Shown here: positions 1-9,206 of the stretch, one piece after another
Layout: each line of letters opens with the position of its first letter
Position numbering within the stretch: position 1 is the first letter of the stretch
Assembly (NCBI RefSeq): GCF_007666205.1
Contig: NZ_VDOR01000003.1
Location: forward strand, 102,785 to 166,784
Length of the DNA stretch: 64,000 nt
DNA from: Kocuria palustris
GTDB lineage: Bacteria > Actinomycetota > Actinomycetes > Actinomycetales > Micrococcaceae
Direction of reading: 5' to 3'
The notes under the pieces: generated by a model
What the model saw: the letters and a program-made list of their open reading frames with translations, nothing else
Database searches by the model: none
What the model was told of the DNA's origin: nothing
Translations under genes and position numbers: made by a program

Positions 1-666
1 GGCTGGCGGGCGACGTCCAAGCGCCTGTTCGACGCCGCGGTGGCGGCGCTCGGCCTGATCGCCGTGGCCCCCCTGCTGCTCCTGCTGTGCGTGCTGATCC
101 GGATGGACAGCCCCGGCCCGGCGATCTTCCGCCAGGAGCGCGTGGGCCGCGACGGGCGCACCTTCCAGATCCTCAAGCTGCGCACCATGGTGACCGACGC
201 GGAGGACCGTCTCGCCGAGCTGATGGTGCGGGAGCAGTACTCGGGCGACGGCCTGTTCAAGATGGCGCAGGATCCCCGCATCACCCGCGTCGGCGCGCTG
301 CTGCGCCGCACGAGCCTGGACGAGCTGCCGCAGCTGATCAACATCCTGCGCGGCGACATGAGCCTCGTGGGGCCGCGGCCTCCCCTGCCCCGCGAGGTGG
401 CCCTGTACGACACCCGCACCCGCGGCCGCCTGCTGGTCCGCCCCGGGCTGACCGGCCTGTGGCAGATCTCCGGGCGCTCGGACCTGTCATGGGACGACTC
501 GGTGCGCCTGGACCTGCTCTACGTCGAGCAGTGGTCGATGGTCCAGGACCTGCTCATCCTGCTGCGCACGGGACGCGCCGTCATCACGGGCCGCGGCGCC
601 TACTGGGCCGCCGCGGTCCCAGCGCCCTCCGCGCGCGGCGAAGGACGCCGCCGACACCGATCGTGA
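1..666 (+). CDS. Polyprenyl-phosphate sugar-1-phosphate transferase, C-terminal part (5' truncated)
   Basis: Initiating glycosyltransferase that moves a sugar-1-phosphate from a nucleotide sugar to undecaprenyl phosphate at the membrane, the first step of exopolysaccharide or capsule repeat assembly (WbaP/bacterial sugar transferase family). The frame is open from base 1 (GWRATSKRLFDAAVAALG), so the true start and probably an N-terminal membrane region lie outside the window. One hydrophobic segment follows (about codons 14-33), then family motifs DPRITRVGALLRRTSLDELP, SLVGPRPP and LTGLWQISGRSD. The TGA sits in the apex of a hairpin that ends the unit. The sugar cannot be told from sequence. 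Confidence 0.93.
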   Translation, partial: GWRATSKRLFDAAVAALGLIAVAPLLLLLCVLIRMDSPGPAIFRQERVGRDGRTFQILKLRTMVTDAEDRLAELMVREQYSGDGLFKMAQDPRITRVGALLRRTSLDELPQLINILRGDMSLVGPRPPLPREVALYDTRTRGRLLVRPGLTGLWQISGRSDLSWDDSVRLDLLYVEQWSMVQDLLILLRTGRAVITGRGAYWAAAVPAPSARGEGRRRHRS

Positions 667-684
667 TCGGCGTCGGCGGCGTCC
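643..684. terminator. Bidirectional terminator hairpin
   Basis: Near-perfect inverted repeat of about 18-20 bp with one mismatch (left arm 643-662, right arm 665-684), with the sugar transferase TGA at the tip. It lies between convergent genes, so it can end transcription from both sides. Confidence 0.75.
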
Positions 685-712
685 TCCCACCGCATCCCGG
701 GGCCGGGCGGGC

Positions 713-1162
713 TCAGTCCAGCCCGTGCTCCCGGTCCCACGCGAGCTCGGCCTCGTAGCGCTCGCGCTTCTCGCGATCCAGGCGCCGGCCCGTGCGCAGG
801 GAGTACCACCACAGCACGACGAACAGCGCGCCGATCAGGAACATGGCGGGGAGGATGAACCCGGTGGCCAGCAGGACGGCCTGCAGGACCCAGCCGAAGG
901 CCGGGCCCCAGGACCTGCTGACGCGGCCGGCGGCCACGACGAACAGCGCCGCCAGGACCACGGCGCCGATCAGCGCCGCGACGCGCCCGGGGTGGCCCTC
1001 GCCCCACAGCCCGAACAGCGCCAGGCCCCCGAAGAACGCGACGAACGCCTCCATGAGCAGGGTCGTGGCCCCGAACATGACCGTCACGGAGGCCGGCTTC
1101 TTGCGCTGCCCGGGGCGCCATTCCCGCTGGGCCCGGCTGAGTCCGCGCTTGCGCTGAGCCAT
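713..1162 (-). CDS. DUF4233 family membrane protein
   Basis: Small integral membrane protein of 149 residues with three to four hydrophobic segments (about residues 27-50, 58-77, 82-97 and 102-118), a basic N terminus and a charged C-terminal tail (RRLDREKRERYEAELAWDRE). It matches the actinobacterial DUF4233 type that typically sits directly downstream of folC, as here: four bases separate it from the folC stop. The conserved place in the ileS-folC operon suggests co-transcription. Its function is not known and I infer none. Confidence 0.8.
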   Translation of the reverse strand: MAQRKRGLSRAQREWRPGQRKKPASVTVMFGATTLLMEAFVAFFGGLALFGLWGEGHPGRVAALIGAVVLAALFVVAAGRVSRSWGPAFGWVLQAVLLATGFILPAMFLIGALFVVLWWYSLRTGRRLDREKRERYEAELAWDREHGLD

Positions 1163-1166
1163 CGGC

Positions 1167-2588
1167 TCACCTCCCCAGGATCTCGCGGGCCTCGCCCGCG
1201 ACGGTGATGGACCCGGTGATCAGCACCGCTGACTCGCCCGTGCCGCCGGCCTCGCCCCGGGCAGCGGCCAGGGCCGCCTCGACGGCCTCGCCGACGGTCT
1301 CGGCCGTGCGCACGGAGGCCTCGTCGTAGCCCAGGGCGATCGCGGCCTCGGCCAGCTCCTCCGGAGCCACGGCGCGCGGAGAGCCCGACCGGGTGAACCA
1401 CCACTGGGTGCTCGCGTGGCCGTAGCCGTCGTGCAGGGCCCGCAGGATGCCGTCGACGTCCTTGTCGGCCAGCACTCCCACGACCGCGTAGAGCCGCTCC
1501 GGGTGGAAGGCCTCCACGAGCCCCTCCGCGCTGGCCTTCACGCCGTGCGGGTTGTGCCCGGCATCGAGGATCACCGGCGGCGACGGCCGGAGCAGCTCGA
1601 GCCGCCCGGGCGAGGTCATGGCCGCGAAGGCATCGCGGACGACCTCGATGTCCAGGGCCTTCTCGCCGCCGCCCACGAAGGCCTCGACGGCGGCCACGGC
1701 CAGGGCGGCGTTCTCGGCCTGGTGCGCGCCGAGGATCGGCAGCAGCAGCTCGTCGTACTCCCCCGCCAGACCCCGGATGGAGACCTGCTGGCCGCCCACG
1801 CCGGGGACCCGCTCGGAGGGGCCGAACTCGACGCCCTCGAAGCGGAAGGGGATCCCCAGCTCCCGAGCGCGATCGAGCAGGACGTCGGCGACCTCGGGCT
1901 GCTGGGCCGCGGAGACCAGGAAGCCGTCCGGCTTCAGGATCCCGGCCTTCTCGTGGGCGATGTCCTCCTCGGTGTCGCCGAGCAGATCGGTGTGGTCCAG
2001 GTCGATCGGGGTGACGACCGAGACGGCGGCGTCGGCCACGTTGGTGGCATCCCACTGACCGCCCAGGCCCACTTCCAGGACCACGATGTCGACGGGGGCG
2101 TCGGCGAAGATCGCGAAGCCCAGGACCGTCAGCAGCTCGAAGTAGGTCAGCCGGGGCTTCCCCTCGGCCTCCAGGCCGGAGTCCACGACCGAGATCAGCG
2201 GCGCGATCTCGGAGAACACCCGCACGAACGTCTCCTCGGTCACCGGAGAGCCGTCCACGCAGATCCGCTCGGTGACCGACTGCAGGTGCGGCGACGTGTA
2301 GCGGCCCACGCGCAGGTCCTGCGCGAGCAGCAGGGCCTCGATCATCCTCGCCGTCGACGTCTTGCCGTTGGTGCCGGTGATGTGGATGACCGGGGTCGCG
2401 CGATGCGGGTCGCCGAGCAGCTCGACGGCCTGCTCGACCGCCTCCATGCGCGGCTGCATGGCGGATTCCGGCGCGCGGGCCAGCAGCTGCCGGTAGACGT
2501 CCTCGACCGATCCGACCGTCGGGGCGGCCCAGACCGAGTCGTCCTGCGACAGCTGCGAGGCGCCCAGGTCCGAGGGATCGCTGCTCAT
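1167..2588 (-). CDS. folC: Bifunctional folylpolyglutamate synthase / dihydrofolate synthase
   Basis: ATP-dependent ligase that joins L-glutamate to dihydropteroate and then to folates (Mur ligase fold), making and retaining cytosolic folate. 473 residues, normal for the family. Visible motifs: the P-loop [11 protein letters not shown], the SPHL loop following it, [22 protein letters not shown] [13 protein letters not shown] with the activation loop after it, and LDAGHNPHG in the C-terminal domain. It starts inside the end of ileS (ATGA overlap of four bases), so translation is probably coupled to ileS, and it is followed at once by the DUF4233 gene. Confidence 0.96.
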   Translation of the reverse strand: MSSDPSDLGASQLSQDDSVWAAPTVGSVEDVYRQLLARAPESAMQPRMEAVEQAVELLGDPHRATPVIHITGTNGKTSTARMIEALLLAQDLRVGRYTSPHLQSVTERICVDGSPVTEETFVRVFSEIAPLISVVDSGLEAEGKPRLTYFELLTVLGFAIFADAPVDIVVLEVGLGGQWDATNVADAAVSVVTPIDLDHTDLLGDTEEDIAHEKAGILKPDGFLVSAAQQPEVADVLLDRARELGIPFRFEGVEFGPSERVPGVGGQQVSIRGLAGEYDELLLPILGAHQAENAALAVAAVEAFVGGGEKALDIEVVRDAFAAMTSPGRLELLRPSPPVILDAGHNPHGVKASAEGLVEAFHPERLYAVVGVLADKDVDGILRALHDGYGHASTQWWFTRSGSPRAVAPEELAEAAIALGYDEASVRTAETVGEAVEAALAAARGEAGGTGESAVLITGSITVAGEAREILGR

Positions 2589-5500
2589 CGTGCTCCTTCC
2601 GGCGCGGCCGCGGCCTCGACGGCCACCGTGATGCCCGCCTGCTCGGCGTCGGCCGCCTCGATCAGCTCGAGCTCGACCGACAGCGTCTCGCCGGCGACGA
2701 GATCGCGGTGGGCGTCCACGGCGGCGACGACGGCCGGCGTGTCCGTGATCGTGGTGCGGATCCGGTCCGAGACCTGCAGCCCGGCGTCCTTGCGGGCCTG
2801 CTGGACGGCCCGGACCATGTCCCGGGCGACGCCCTCCGCCTCGAGCTCCGGGGTCAGCGCCGTGTCGAGGACCAGGAAGCCGCCGCCGGGCAGGACCGTG
2901 ACGGCGGAGTCGGCCGCGGCGTCGTCGCCGACCACGGTCTGCAGCTCGTACTCGCCCTCGGCCAGCTCGACGCCGCCGGCGGCCACGGTGCCGTCCTCGG
3001 CCGCGGACCAGTCACCGGACTTGGCGGCCTTGATCACGGCCTGCACGCCCTTGCCCAGGCGCGGGCCCGCGGCGCGGGCATTGACCTTGAGCTGCTGGGA
3101 GATGCCGTAGTCGGCAGGGCTGGTCTCGGCGGCGTCGCGCAGCGTGACCGACTTGAGGTTGAGCTCATCGGCCACGATCGACTCGAAGGTCCCGGCCAGG
3201 GCCCTGCCGTCCGGGACCACGACGGTCATCCCGGCCAGGGGCTGGCGCACGCGCAGGCGGTGGGCCTTGCGCAGGGAGGACCCGGCCGAGCACACGGCGC
3301 GCGTGGCCTCCATGAGCTGCACCAGGCGCTCGTCGTCCGCCGAGTGCGGGAAGAGATCGGCATCCGGCCAGTCCGTCAGGTGGACGGAGCGGCCGCCGGT
3401 CAGCCCGCGCCAGATCTCCTCCGAGATCAGCGGCAGCAGCGGCGCCGCGATGCGCGCGGTCGTCTCGAGGACCGTGTGCAGCACGTCGAAGGCCGCGGCG
3501 TCCTCGTCGTAGAACCGATCCCGGGAGCGGCGCACGTACCAGTTGGTGACCAGCTCCATGTGCGAGCGCAGGGTCTCGGCCGCTCCCCAGATGTCGTAGT
3601 CGCCGAACCGGCGCCCGACCTCGCGCACGGCGGTCCCGGTGCTGGCCAGCACGTAGCGGTCCATCACGTTCTCGGAGGTGTGCCGCGGCCGTGCGTCGTG
3701 GCCCCGGCCGCCGTTCGCGGCGTTGGCGTAGAGGCTGAAGAAGTTCCAGGTGCTCCACAGCGGCAGGAGCATCTGGCGGGTGCCCTCGCGGATGCCCTCC
3801 TCGGTCACGATGAGGTTGCCGCCGCGCAGGATCGGGCTGGACATCAGGAACCAGCGCATGGCATCGGCGCCGTCGCGGTCCAGGACCTCGGTGACGTCGG
3901 GGTAGTTGCGCAGGGACTTGGACATCTTCTGCCCGTCGGAGCCCAGGACGATGCCGTGGGAGATCACGTTGCGGAACGCCGGGCGGTCGAACAGCGCCGT
4001 GGCCAGGATGTGCAGCGTGTAGAACCAGCCGCGCGTCTGGCCGATGTACTCGACGATGAAGTCGCCCGGGTTGTGCGTCTCGAACCACTCGCGGTTCTCC
4101 ATGGGGTAGTGCACCTGGGCATAGGGCATCGACCCCGAGTCGAACCACACGTCCAGGACCTCGGGCACGCGGCGCATGGTGGCCTCCGGGTGATCCGGGT
4201 TCGGCCGGGTCAGCGCGTCGATCCAGGGACGGTGCAGGTCCACCTCGCCCTGGGCATTGCGCGGCAGCTCGCCGAAGTCGGCCTCGAGCTCGGCCAGCGA
4301 GCCGTAGACGTCGCGGCGCGGGTGGGCCGGGTCGTCGGACTCCCACACCGGGATGGGCGAGCCCCAGTAGCGGTTGCGCGAGATCGACCAGTCGCGGGCG
4401 TTCTCCAGCCACCGGCCGAACTGCCCGTCCTTCACGTTGCCGGGGATCCAGTTGATCTCCTGGTTGAGCTCGACCATGCGCTGCTTGATGCGCGTGACCT
4501 CGACGAACCAGGAGTCCACGGCCCGGTAGATCAGGGGGTTGCGGCAGCGCCAGCAGTGCGGGTACGAGTGCGCGTAGGACTGCTGCTTCACCAGCAGGCC
4601 CCGCTCGCGCAGATCGCGGATGATCGTGCGCGCGACCTCGGGGTCGAACACGTTGTGCCCGGCGATGGGTCCCAGCGGGGTGCCGGGCAGCACGGAGCCG
4701 TCGGCGAACCAGCCGTGGAACTCGCCCGACTCGTCCACGGAGAGCACCACGGGGATGCCGTGGGCCGCACAGGCGATCTGGTCGTCCTCGCCGTAGGCCG
4801 GGGCCTGGTGGACGATGCCCGTGCCGTCGGTCGTGGTGACGTAGTCGGCCGCGAGGATCTGCCACGAGTGCTCGAGCGCCTGGCCCGGGGCCGGGGCCAC
4901 GGCCGAGTCGGGCAGACCGCGCAGGTACTCCCACAGGGGGTCGTAGCGCAGGCCCTTGAGCTCGGAGCCCCGGAGGCCGCGCTCGACGGCGGCCGCGGCG
5001 GACTCGGCGGCCGTCGCCGCCGGCGCGTCCGCGGTCTTCTCCGCGGCCTCGTAGCCCAGGGCCTCGGCATGGGCCGCCAGCAGGTCGCGGGCCACGAGGA
5101 ACCGGCGGCCCTGCAGCTCGCCGCGCCCCGGGACCAGCACGTAGTCGATCTCCGGCCCGACCGCGAGCGCCTGGTTGGTCGGCAGCGTCCAGGGGGTCGT
5201 CGTCCAGGCCAGCGCCTCCGCGCCCTCGAGGTCCCGGGCCAGCGCGCGGGCGCCCGCGGCCTCGTCGTCGAGCTCGGAGGGCTGGACCTCCCCGTTCAGG
5301 CGGAAGGCGACCGTCACGGACTGGTCGGTGCGCTCCTGGTAGACGTCCTCGTCCATGCGCAGCTCGTGGTTGGACAGCGGCGTCTCGTCCTTCCAGCAGT
5401 ACGGCAGGACGCGGTAGCCCTTGTAGACGAGCCCCTTGTCGTCGAGGGACTTGAAGGCCCCGATGACCGACTCCATGTACTCGACGTTGAGGGTCTTGTA

Positions 5501-5995
5501 GTCGTTCTCGAAGTCCACCCAGCGCGCCTGACGGGTGACGTAGTCCTGCCACTCGGAGGCGTAGGCCATCACGGACTCGCGGCAGGCGTCGTTGAAGCGA
5601 TCGATGCCCATGGCCTCGATCTGGGCCTTGTCCGTCATGCCCAGCTGCTTCATGGCCTCGAGCTCGGCGGGCAGGCCGTGGGTGTCCCAGCCGAAGCGGC
5701 GCTCCACGCGACGGCCCTGCTGCGTCTGGAAGCGGGCGACGAGGTCCTTGACGTAGCCGGTGAGCAGGTGGCCGTAGTGCGGCAGGCCGTTGGCGAACGG
5801 GGGGCCGTCGTAGAAGACGAACTCGTTGGAGCCGTCCTCGCCGGCCGGGCGCTGGTCGATGCTCGCCTGGAAGGTGCCGTCCTGCTTCCAGTGCTCGAGC
5901 ACGCGCTGCTCGATCTCCGGGAAGCGGGGGGAGGCGGGAACTCCCCGGCCCTCGCCGGCGCCTGCCTTGGGGTACAGGGGATGCTGCTCGCTCAT
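2585..5995 (-). CDS. ileS: Isoleucyl-tRNA synthetase, type 2 (eukaryote-like)
   Basis: Charges tRNA-Ile with isoleucine in the cytosol and edits valine. 1,136 residues. The class I signature is HYGH at residues 73-76 inside [13 protein letters not shown], and KMSKS is at 690-694. The long form and the [10 protein letters not shown] wording fit type 2 (eukaryote-like) IleRS rather than the type 1 bacterial form; type 2 enzymes are in general less sensitive to mupirocin. First gene of an ileS-folC-DUF4233 operon, preceded by a T-box that should let uncharged tRNA-Ile control its expression. A gap of low-complexity acidic and alanine-rich sequence lies near residues 315-335, within the editing-domain region. 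Start ATG has the upstream sequence AGGACGG. Confidence 0.97.
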   Translation of the reverse strand: MSEQHPLYPKAGAGEGRGVPASPRFPEIEQRVLEHWKQDGTFQASIDQRPAGEDGSNEFVFYDGPPFANGLPHYGHLLTGYVKDLVARFQTQQGRRVERRFGWDTHGLPAELEAMKQLGMTDKAQIEAMGIDRFNDACRESVMAYASEWQDYVTRQARWVDFENDYKTLNVEYMESVIGAFKSLDDKGLVYKGYRVLPYCWKDETPLSNHELRMDEDVYQERTDQSVTVAFRLNGEVQPSELDDEAAGARALARDLEGAEALAWTTTPWTLPTNQALAVGPEIDYVLVPGRGELQGRRFLVARDLLAAHAEALGYEAAEKTADAPAATAAESAAAAVERGLRGSELKGLRYDPLWEYLRGLPDSAVAPAPGQALEHSWQILAADYVTTTDGTGIVHQAPAYGEDDQIACAAHGIPVVLSVDESGEFHGWFADGSVLPGTPLGPIAGHNVFDPEVARTIIRDLRERGLLVKQQSYAHSYPHCWRCRNPLIYRAVDSWFVEVTRIKQRMVELNQEINWIPGNVKDGQFGRWLENARDWSISRNRYWGSPIPVWESDDPAHPRRDVYGSLAELEADFGELPRNAQGEVDLHRPWIDALTRPNPDHPEATMRRVPEVLDVWFDSGSMPYAQVHYPMENREWFETHNPGDFIVEYIGQTRGWFYTLHILATALFDRPAFRNVISHGIVLGSDGQKMSKSLRNYPDVTEVLDRDGADAMRWFLMSSPILRGGNLIVTEEGIREGTRQMLLPLWSTWNFFSLYANAANGGRGHDARPRHTSENVMDRYVLASTGTAVREVGRRFGDYDIWGAAETLRSHMELVTNWYVRRSRDRFYDEDAAAFDVLHTVLETTARIAAPLLPLISEEIWRGLTGGRSVHLTDWPDADLFPHSADDERLVQLMEATRAVCSAGSSLRKAHRLRVRQPLAGMTVVVPDGRALAGTFESIVADELNLKSVTLRDAAETSPADYGISQQLKVNARAAGPRLGKGVQAVIKAAKSGDWSAAEDGTVAAGGVELAEGEYELQTVVGDDAAADSAVTVLPGGGFLVLDTALTPELEAEGVARDMVRAVQQARKDAGLQVSDRIRTTITDTPAVVAAVDAHRDLVAGETLSVELELIEAADAEQAGITVAVEAAAAPEGAR

Positions 5996-6009
5996 GCGGT
6001 CCGTCCTGA

Positions 6010-6275
6010 TCGTCGCGTCGTCCTCGCCCCGGGGACGGAGTCCTCGGGACCTGCTGCAAGGACGCCGTCCCCGCCTTCACGACGGGCCGACGCGGTACCA
6101 CCTCGCTTGCCCGCGATGCTCCCCGTGTCCGAGGAGCCGCCGCCCGTGCCGGGCGGCGGCGGGCCGCTCCATTCCGGGCTGTGTCGGGCCCGACCCGTTC
6201 GGCTCTACTGAGGGCCCCGGGCCCCGTTCTTCCGAAGAGCTCCCCGGTGATGGCCGGATCCGTGCTCGCTGTCGG
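6010..6275 (-). promoter_or_regulatory. T-box riboswitch controlling ileS (ultrashort stem I, AUC specifier)
   Basis: Reading the minus strand, the leader has all landmarks of actinobacterial ileS T-boxes: a short stem I with CCGGCCATCACCGGGG whose ATC (plus-strand 6249-6251) is an isoleucine codon, the following GGAAGAACGG and AGTAGAGCCGAACGGG elements, and the invariant T-box AGGTGGTACCGCG (plus-strand 6091-6103). Downstream, GGGGACGG can pair with CCGTCCCC just before the ribosome site, fitting the translational (sequestrator) mode usual in this phylum. Uncharged tRNA-Ile should bind and free the ribosome site. Edges are approximate. Confidence 0.93.
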
Positions 6276-6280
6276 TGTCG

Positions 6281-6286
6281 ATTGTA
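6281..6286 (-). promoter_or_regulatory. -10 element for the ileS T-box transcript
   Basis: Minus-strand TACAAT, five of six matches to TATAAT, placed so that transcription would begin about 6273-6275, just upstream of stem I of the T-box. No convincing -35 is seen. Confidence 0.6.
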
Positions 6287-6429
6287 GGCCACGGCGCCGC
6301 CCGCGGCGCACCCGCTCCGGCCCCGCCTGTGCGACGATGTCGGGCGGTCCCCGCGCCCCGGCGCCCGCAGCGTCCGGGGCCGCCCCGTCGCCTCGCCCCT
6401 TCGTCCCGTCGTCCTCCCGAGGAAGTGCC

Positions 6430-7293
6430 GTGCTCCAGCGCATCGTCCGCGTCTCCTGCCCCGACCGTCCCGGGCTGGTCTCGATCATCACCACCGCGTT
6501 CGCGGACCGCGGCCTGAACATCCACCAGCTGGACCAGTTCACCAACGACGGCTCGTTCTTCGTCCGCGCGGTGATCGAGGCGCCCGCCGAGCGCTTCGGC
6601 TCGCCCGAGGCCGAGGACGACGAGTTCCGCCGGCTGCGCGACCGCCTCAGCGCCTCGCTCGACGACGCGGAGGTCGAGATCCGCCCGTGCCCGGCCGACC
6701 AGCGCATCGTGGTGCTGGCCTCGCGCACCGACCACTGCCTCAACGAGATGATCCGACGCGACCTGACCGGCCAGCTCGGCGGGCACGTGGTGAAGGTCGT
6801 GGCCAACCACGACGTCCACCGGAGGCTGTGCGAGTTCCACGGCATCCCCTTCGAGGCCGTCCCGCACGAGGGGCTGAGCAAGCCGGAGCACGAGGCCGCC
6901 GTCCTGGCCGCGATCGGCGAGGAGGCAGACGTCATCGTCCTCGCCCGCTACATGCGCATCCTCTCCGACGACTTCCTGCAGCGGGCGCCGGCGCCGATCA
7001 TCAACATCCACCACTCGTTCCTGCCGTCGTTCATCGGCGCGAATCCGTACCAGCGCGCCCACGACCGCGGGGTCAAGATGATCGGGGCGACCGCCCACTA
7101 CGTGACCGCGGACCTGGATGAGGGCCCGATCATCGAGCAGGACGTCACCCGCGTCCACCACGGGCAGAGCAAGGACGACCTCGTCCAGGCCGGCGCCGAT
7201 GTCGAGCGCACCGTGCTGCACCGAGCGGTCCAGGCGCACTGCGAGGGGCGGATCTTCCTGGACGGCGATCGCACGGTGGTCTTCGGCGCCTGA
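6430..7293 (+). CDS. purU: Formyltetrahydrofolate deformylase
   Basis: Hydrolyses 10-formyl-tetrahydrofolate to formate and tetrahydrofolate, balancing one-carbon units and feeding formate to PurT-type reactions. 287 residues from GTG 6430, preceded by GAGGAAG at proper spacing; the frame is open further upstream but that part has no family similarity. An N-terminal ACT domain (CPDRPGLVSIITTAFADRG, residues about 9-27) is followed by a formyl-transferase fold with the catalytic-type motif NIHHSFLPSF and DLDEGPII near the C terminus. Divergent from the ileS T-box transcript, with nothing else in the shared upstream region. Confidence 0.95.
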   Translation: MLQRIVRVSCPDRPGLVSIITTAFADRGLNIHQLDQFTNDGSFFVRAVIEAPAERFGSPEAEDDEFRRLRDRLSASLDDAEVEIRPCPADQRIVVLASRTDHCLNEMIRRDLTGQLGGHVVKVVANHDVHRRLCEFHGIPFEAVPHEGLSKPEHEAAVLAAIGEEADVIVLARYMRILSDDFLQRAPAPIINIHHSFLPSFIGANPYQRAHDRGVKMIGATAHYVTADLDEGPIIEQDVTRVHHGQSKDDLVQAGADVERTVLHRAVQAHCEGRIFLDGDRTVVFGA

Positions 7294-7531
7294 GGGCCGT
7301 CGGGCGGCACCTCCCGACGAGATCCCCGGCCGGCCCGGCGCGCGAGGCGCAGGTCACAGGCCGATGGCCTCATCGCACGGCGGATGTGATCCATCTCAAT
7401 GGATCATCACAGGGTGATCCGATCGTTATCGGTTTGTGCCTGCCCGCGCCCACGAGGCGGGCACGAGGTCGCTACGTTGGTCCCTGTTCTTCTTCCGGGC
7501 CCGACGATCAGCACAGCAGGAGGTGCCCCGC
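7294..7531. other. Intergenic region with a palindrome, upstream of the small membrane protein gene
   Basis: About 240 bases without a gene. It is less GC-rich than its surroundings around 7375-7435 and holds a perfect 8-bp inverted repeat TGATCCAT/ATGGATCA with spacer CTCA (7387-7406), then GTGATCC again at 7415-7421. This could be an operator or part of the promoter region for the small gene at 7532. No terminator with a U tract is seen after purU. Confidence 0.4.
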
Positions 7532-7738
7532 ATGACCGATGCCCTGACCGGCCGAGCCCTCCTGACGGCGGCCCTGACCTTCCTGCTGGTGCTCAGCGTC
7601 CTGGCGGGCGTCGGCGCCTACGCCTCGAACGTGTACACGCAATGCCGCTCCGCCGACGTCGGCTCGTTCGTCTCCGACGTCCAGGCCTTCCACTCCGAGG
7701 AGGGCTGCGAGCTCGCCGGCTCGCCCTACGGCCGCTGA
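7532..7738 (+). CDS. Small single-pass membrane or secreted protein, unknown
   Basis: 68 residues: a short N terminus (MTDALTGRALLT), one strong hydrophobic helix (about residues 12-32, ALTFLLVLSVLAGVGAYAS) and an outward-facing tail with two cysteines (in TQCRSAD and EEGCELAG) that could form a disulphide. The ribosome site CAGGAGG at 7518-7524 is among the best in the window and fixes the start. I do not recognise a family. It could be an anchored small protein or have a cleavable signal; no neighbour suggests a role. Confidence 0.65.
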   Translation: MTDALTGRALLTAALTFLLVLSVLAGVGAYASNVYTQCRSADVGSFVSDVQAFHSEEGCELAGSPYGR

Positions 7739-7752
7739 GGCGCCGGCTGCGC

Positions 7753-8532
7753 TCAGCCCTTCCGGATCATCTTGTGCGGCGCCGCCTGCGCGACCGGCTT
7801 GATGGTCACGGTGTCCAGATCCACGTGGTGCGGCAGGTTCACCGCGAAGGCGCAGACCTCGGCCACGTCCTCGGCGGTCAGCGGCTTCTGCACCCCGGCG
7901 TAGACCTTGTCGGCGGCCTCCTGGTCCCCGCCCAGGCGCATCAGCGAGAACTCCTCGGTGTGCACGAGTCCCGGGGCGATCTCGACGACGCGCAGGTTGT
8001 TCTCGGCCTCCTCCAGGCGCAGGGCCTCGGTCATGGCGCGCTCGGCGTACTTGGCGGCGTTGTAGCCGGCGCCGCCCTCGTAGGCGCGCCAGCCGGCGAT
8101 CGAGGTCAGGTTCAGCACGGTGCCCTCGCCGTTGTCGCGCAGGGCCGGCAGGAACGCGCGGATCAGGCGCATGGTGCCCATGACGTTGACGTCGTACATG
8201 AACTGCCAGTCCGCGTCCTTGGCATCGGCCACCCGGTCGACGCCGCGGGCCCCGCCGGAGATGTTCAGCACGGCGTCCACCGTCCCATGGTCGGCCAGCA
8301 CGCGGTCGCGCACGGCATCGACCTGGTCCTGGTCGGTGAGGTCGGCGGGCGCGGCCACCGCGCCGGTCTCCTGCGCCAGCGCCTCGAGCCGGTCGGCGCG
8401 GCGGGCGACGACGTAGACGGCCCAGCCGTCGGTGCGCAGACGACGGGCCGTCGCGGCGCCGATGCCGGTCGAGGCACCGGTCACCACGGCGACCATCTGG
8501 CGTCCTGCGGCATTCGTCTTCACGGCGTCCAT
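7753..8532 (-). CDS. Short-chain dehydrogenase/reductase (SDR), classical type
   Basis: NAD(P)(H)-dependent oxidoreductase of about 259 residues with one Rossmann domain. Motifs: the cofactor glycine motif TGASTGIGAA near residues 18-27, a structural NISGGARG (NNAG-equivalent), the catalytic serine in LTSIAGW, and the active pair YNAAK. The start at 8532 is chosen because GAAGGAG lies at good distance; an upstream extension in the open frame has no SDR similarity. It resembles the YdfG/serine 3-dehydrogenase-like group, but substrate cannot be assigned. Transcribed alone, tail to tail with the small membrane gene. Confidence 0.88.
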   Translation of the reverse strand: MDAVKTNAAGRQMVAVVTGASTGIGAATARRLRTDGWAVYVVARRADRLEALAQETGAVAAPADLTDQDQVDAVRDRVLADHGTVDAVLNISGGARGVDRVADAKDADWQFMYDVNVMGTMRLIRAFLPALRDNGEGTVLNLTSIAGWRAYEGGAGYNAAKYAERAMTEALRLEEAENNLRVVEIAPGLVHTEEFSLMRLGGDQEAADKVYAGVQKPLTAEDVAEVCAFAVNLPHHVDLDTVTIKPVAQAAPHKMIRKG

Positions 8533-8679
8533 GATGTGCTCCTTCTCGCTCGAGAGGTCTCTGCGGGCGGCGGCACCGGGCCCTCCCGGCGCGTCCTCCG
8601 CCTCGCTCGGCGACGCTACCCAGCAGCCCTCCGCCGAGCCACGCCCAGTGATGCCCACCCTCCTCCCCGCCGAGCGGGA

Positions 8680-9039
8680 TCAGAGGTGGTCGCGCAGCCA
8701 GTCGCGCAGGATCACCGCGTGGTTGTGCTCGTCGTCCTTCGCGCCGTAGAGCAGGGTCACCCGCTGCGGGCGCTCGTCGCGCAGCTGCGCGGCGAGGTCC
8801 TGGGCGGCGTCGCTGTCGTCGAGCTCGGCGCGGTAGCGGTCGCCGAACTCCTCGAACTTCTCGGGGTCGTGATCGAACCACTTCCGCAGGTCGGTGCTCG
8901 GCGCCACGTCCTTCGGGTGCCCGTCGAGCTCGGCGTCGTCCTTGGCCACCCCGCGCGGCCAGATGCGATCGACGAGCAGGCGCAGGCCGTCGTCCTCGGC
9001 CGGCTCGTCGCGGACCTTCTTGATCTCCACATGCGTCAT
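8680..9039 (-). CDS. DUF488 family protein (YeaO-like)
   Basis: 119-residue cytosolic protein with the typical opening EIKKVRDEP, LLVDRIWPRGV and the ending VTLLYGAKDDEHNHAVILRDWL, which together mark the YeaO-like branch of DUF488. The family is widespread in bacteria with no settled activity. No operon partner is evident: the SDR lies 147 bases downstream on the same strand and the ABC transporter upstream is separated by about 170 bases. Confidence 0.85.
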   Translation of the reverse strand: MTHVEIKKVRDEPAEDDGLRLLVDRIWPRGVAKDDAELDGHPKDVAPSTDLRKWFDHDPEKFEEFGDRYRAELDDSDAAQDLAAQLRDERPQRVTLLYGAKDDEHNHAVILRDWLRDHL

Positions 9040-9206
9040 GGCTCGACTCTACGCGCCGGGAGCTGCGCACCGAGCTCCGCCCGCCCGGGGTCGCGCCGGC
9101 CGGTCGCAGGGCGGTGCTCGCACGACCGGCCCCCGGAAGGACGAGGACATGCCCCGCCCCGGCGATCGCCGCCGCCGGCCCCGCGGCGACTGCCGGCAGG
9201 GGCGCC

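Noticed and set aside
3165..6935. 1,256-codon open frame on the minus strand overlapping ileS and purU
   Set aside because: Low-complexity Arg/Pro/Gly translation, out of frame with a complete ileS; an artefact of high GC3.
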